In this document: piece after piece, positions 62,004-64,000 of the stretch
Numbering within the stretch: position 1 is the stretch's first letter
Layout: the number at the start of each line of letters is the position of its first letter
DNA from: DASXUG01 sp036504995
Lineage (GTDB): Bacteria > Pseudomonadota > Gammaproteobacteria > Burkholderiales > Methylophilaceae
Direction of reading: 5' to 3'
Assembly: GCA_036504995.1 (NCBI GenBank)
Contig: DASXUG010000017.1
Span: forward strand, 62,001 to 126,000
DNA: 64,000 nucleotides
The notes under the pieces: generated by a model
Seen by the model: the letters and a program-made list of their open reading frames with translations, nothing else
Databases searched by the model: none
What the model was told of the DNA's origin: nothing
Made by a program: the position numbers and the translations under genes

Positions 62004-62645
62004 TCAGGCGGTTATATTAGGCACAGCCATACCGCGCTGTACGCCCGGTCTTGTGCCTACGCGCTTTAACCAGTCATGGATAGCAGGGGTGCTGGCTAAA
62101 TATTCACCCAGTACATCTTTCATATAATTGGTGGCACTTACAGTCCAGGGATAGGCTGCCATATCTGCAATCGAGTAATGCTCTCCTGCCAGATAGGGCG
62201 TGGCACTTAAACGACGCTCCAAGACGCCCAACAGCCGTTCAGATTCTTGCTTAAATCTTTCAATCGCCTGCGGAGACTTTTGCTCTGCACGCATGGCAAA
62301 ATAGCTCAACTGACCAAACATTGGTCCTAGGCCGCCAATCTGCCAGTGCAGCCACTCCAGCGCCTTGTAGCGTTCGTGTCCAGAGGTGGCAAGGAACTGG
62401 CTGCTTTTTTCGGCCAAATAAGTAAGAATCGCTCCGCTTTCAAAGACGGTTAACCGACCCCCTTCAGCTTCATCGTCTACGATGGCTGGAATCTTATTGT
62501 TGGGAGAAATGGTCTGGAATTCAGGCGAGAATTGTTCATTCTTGCCTAGATTGACAGTCTGCACTTGGTAAGGAATACCAAGTTCCTCCAGCATAATGGC
62601 AATTTTGCGGCCATTGGGGGTTGCCCATGTGTATAGCTTGATCAT
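62004..62645 (-). CDS. Glutathione S-transferase, YfcG/nu-class-like
   Basis: A 213-residue GST with an N-terminal thioredoxin fold (KLYTWATPNGRKIAIMLEEL, ISPNNKIPAIVD, VFESGAILTYLAEKS) and an all-helical C-terminal domain (GEHYSIADMAAYPW). The TPNGRK start resembles the YfcG/YghU group, active in disulfide-bond reduction with glutathione. It is the first gene of the minus-strand efflux unit, ten bases before the hydrolase gene. Confidence 0.9.
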   Translation of the reverse strand: MIKLYTWATPNGRKIAIMLEELGIPYQVQTVNLGKNEQFSPEFQTISPNNKIPAIVDDEAEGGRLTVFESGAILTYLAEKSSQFLATSGHERYKALEWLHWQIGGLGPMFGQLSYFAMRAEQKSPQAIERFKQESERLLGVLERRLSATPYLAGEHYSIADMAAYPWTVSATNYMKDVLGEYLASTPAIHDWLKRVGTRPGVQRGMAVPNITA

Positions 62646-62759
62646 AATTTGTTCCGCGATTTAAGTTGTAGTCAATATATATGTGCATTAATTAAAGATA
62701 AATAAGATAAAATGGGAATTACTGTTCTGATTTATTGCACAATTGAATGGATTACCGCG

Positions 62760-63683
62760 ATGGATAGATTCGATACCATGCTGGCCTTTACTCGGGTGGT
62801 GGAGCTTGCCAGCTTTACCAAAGCCGCGCTTTCACTCAACTTACCCAAGACCACGATCTCAGCACAGGTGGTTGCACTGGAAAGACGGCTCAACGTTAAG
62901 TTGCTGAATCGCTCAACGCGTCATGTCAGCGTCACCACCGATGGTGCGGCATACTATGAGCGTGCAGTACGACTGCTGAATGAGCTGGAAGATACCGAAT
63001 CTTCTGTGCGTCAGTTCACCACAAAACCCAAGGGACGTTTGCGTATTGACCTGCCTGCCTCTCTTGGTAGGCGGATTGTCATGCCAGCCATCAGGGAGTT
63101 TTTTGAGCGCTATCCTGAGATTGAACTGGAAATTGGTTGTAGCGACAGACCAGTAGACCTGCTTCAAGAAGGGGTGGATTGCGTAATACGAGGTGGCGAT
63201 CTGGTTGATCAATCCATGGTTGCTCGCCGTATTGGCTCAATCAAGTTAGTCACCTGTGCGACACCAGATTATTTAGAAAAATCAGGAAAGCCCTTGGTCC
63301 CAGAAGATATTGACCGCCATGTCACCATTAACTATCTTTCGAGTAAAACGGGCAAGATTTACAAATTTGATTTTACTAAAGATGGCAGTACCAGTATCGT
63401 TATTGGCAAACGTAGCATTGCGATTAACGATAGCGAAGCTTGCCTAGAAGCGGGGTTGACGGGTGTCGGCATCATGCAAACCCCTACATTTATGGTGCAG
63501 GATAAAATTGCCAGCGGTCAACTGGAGATTGTGCTTGGAGAGTATTTGTCGGAGGATGTCCCCTTGTTCGTTATGTACCCTCAGAATCGACATCTTTCGT
63601 CAAAAGTACGGGCATTTGTCGACTGGGTTGCCGAACTATTTGCCAATAGTGATCTATTGCAGGCAAAATCTACGCTACGCTAA
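62760..63683 (+). CDS. LysR-family transcriptional regulator, divergent from the efflux operon
   Basis: A 307-residue LysR regulator: N-terminal winged helix (MDRFDTMLAFTRVVELASFT, then LNLPKTTISAQVVALERRL) and a periplasmic-binding-like effector domain (about 90-300). The ATG at 62760 is the normal start for the family; an ATG at 62712 would add sixteen residues not seen in relatives. It diverges from the GST-hydrolase-RND genes, so it likely controls them, as MexT does mexEF-oprN in Pseudomonas. The effector is unknown. Confidence 0.9.
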   Translation: MDRFDTMLAFTRVVELASFTKAALSLNLPKTTISAQVVALERRLNVKLLNRSTRHVSVTTDGAAYYERAVRLLNELEDTESSVRQFTTKPKGRLRIDLPASLGRRIVMPAIREFFERYPEIELEIGCSDRPVDLLQEGVDCVIRGGDLVDQSMVARRIGSIKLVTCATPDYLEKSGKPLVPEDIDRHVTINYLSSKTGKIYKFDFTKDGSTSIVIGKRSIAINDSEACLEAGLTGVGIMQTPTFMVQDKIASGQLEIVLGEYLSEDVPLFVMYPQNRHLSSKVRAFVDWVAELFANSDLLQAKSTLR

Positions 63684-63904
63684 CAAAGATTTAGGATGCT
63701 AAACGTACATTCGGCGCTGTGGGGTTTAAACTGAATCAAGCTTACCACTTCCCATCGGCAAGCCATGAATGCCGAGGTGCAACTTATATTAATATGGTGG
63801 GGATGCCTCTCGCTAGAAGCATTTTGAATCTAAACCCTTGTTTCACTGATTTTTGCTGTAAAATTACAACATTACGCTGAGCGTACATCAAAGCAGATAT
63901 TTTC

Positions 63905-64000
63905 ATGGCACGTCCTTTTAAAAAACAAATTGAACAACGTCACACACCGCAAGTGGTGGAGGTTGATCCAGATGCGGTTCCACAACGCTTACATAAGCTA
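63905..64000 (+). CDS. Start of a probable S4-domain rRNA pseudouridine synthase, partial
   Basis: An ATG at 63905 opens a frame running off the window, with 32 codons visible: a basic start (MARPFKKQIEQRH) and a VPQRLHKL end. QRLHKL looks like the beginning of the S4 RNA-binding domain in RluB/RsuA-type pseudouridine synthases (RLxKxLA). In relatives rluB usually follows scpB, which lies over 50 kb away here. The fragment is too short for certainty. Confidence 0.4.
   Translation, partial: MARPFKKQIEQRHTPQVVEVDPDAVPQRLHKL

Noticed and set aside
1..64000. Intact insertion sequences or prophage genes
   Set aside because: No transposase, capsid, terminase or tail protein is recognisable in any frame; the only mobile-element coding remnant is the integrase fragment.

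Overview
The window looks like a stretch of a betaproteobacterial methylotroph chromosome, most likely a Methylophilaceae member close to Methylotenera. I infer this from protein-level resemblance and gene order: a PEP-CTERM secreted protein, the nas/nrt/nir assimilatory nitrate cluster, an fbp-fba-tpiA carbon block, a betaproteobacterial aa3 oxidase operon carrying the small assembly protein and the DUF2909 twin-TM gene, and an AT-leaning composition by eye. No database search was possible.

Layout. 1-5.6 kb: tail of a DUF486 membrane protein, a choice-of-anchor L PEP-CTERM protein, feoAB behind a Fur-box-like site, then yciB-yciI-bolA-ppiC. 5.8-11.2 kb: housekeeping genes rnm, a YciO-type gene, an M50 protease, trpS, an SMR transporter, scpA and scpB. 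11.5-26.6 kb: a complete nitrate assimilation locus. NasT, an ANTAR antiterminator, precedes an RNA leader with two hexaloop hairpins and a strong terminator. Then come nrtABC (nitrate ABC importer), an outer-membrane porin, cobA (siroheme), nirB, a NarK-type transporter, a fused PP2C phosphatase/Ser-Thr kinase, nirD and nasA. Nitrate would enter through the porin, NrtABC and NarK, be reduced to nitrite by NasA and to ammonium by NirBD, with siroheme made via CobA and Mo cofactor helped by the mog gene further on. 26.6-32.7 kb: a triple-palindrome intergenic region, a PAS-GAF-PAS-GGDEF-EAL protein, and fbp-fba-tpiA. 33-41.8 kb: the cytochrome c oxidase operon with its assembly and heme A genes. 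41.8-52.5 kb: a PDZ lipoprotein, mog, vanZ-like, thiL, a LEA14-like gene, pgpA, pncC, recA-recX, alaS and lysC, ending in tRNA-Ser(GCU).

52.57-55.1 kb is the accessory part: a roughly 2.5 kb islet inserted in the 3' end of tRNA-Ser. It is bounded by 17-bp direct repeats, and carries a broken integrase N-terminus and a two-gene minus-strand unit: a DUF2971 protein and a HEPN-like protein with an R-N-x3-H motif. This is the best candidate here for an undescribed (defence or toxin-like) system. The tRNA's probable terminator now lies on the far side of the islet.

55.2-63.7 kb: a MexEF-OprN-like RND efflux operon with a GST and an alpha/beta hydrolase that lacks its catalytic serine, divergent from a LysR regulator. 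The window closes with the start of a probable S4-domain pseudouridine synthase. Promoters were mostly not callable by eye.
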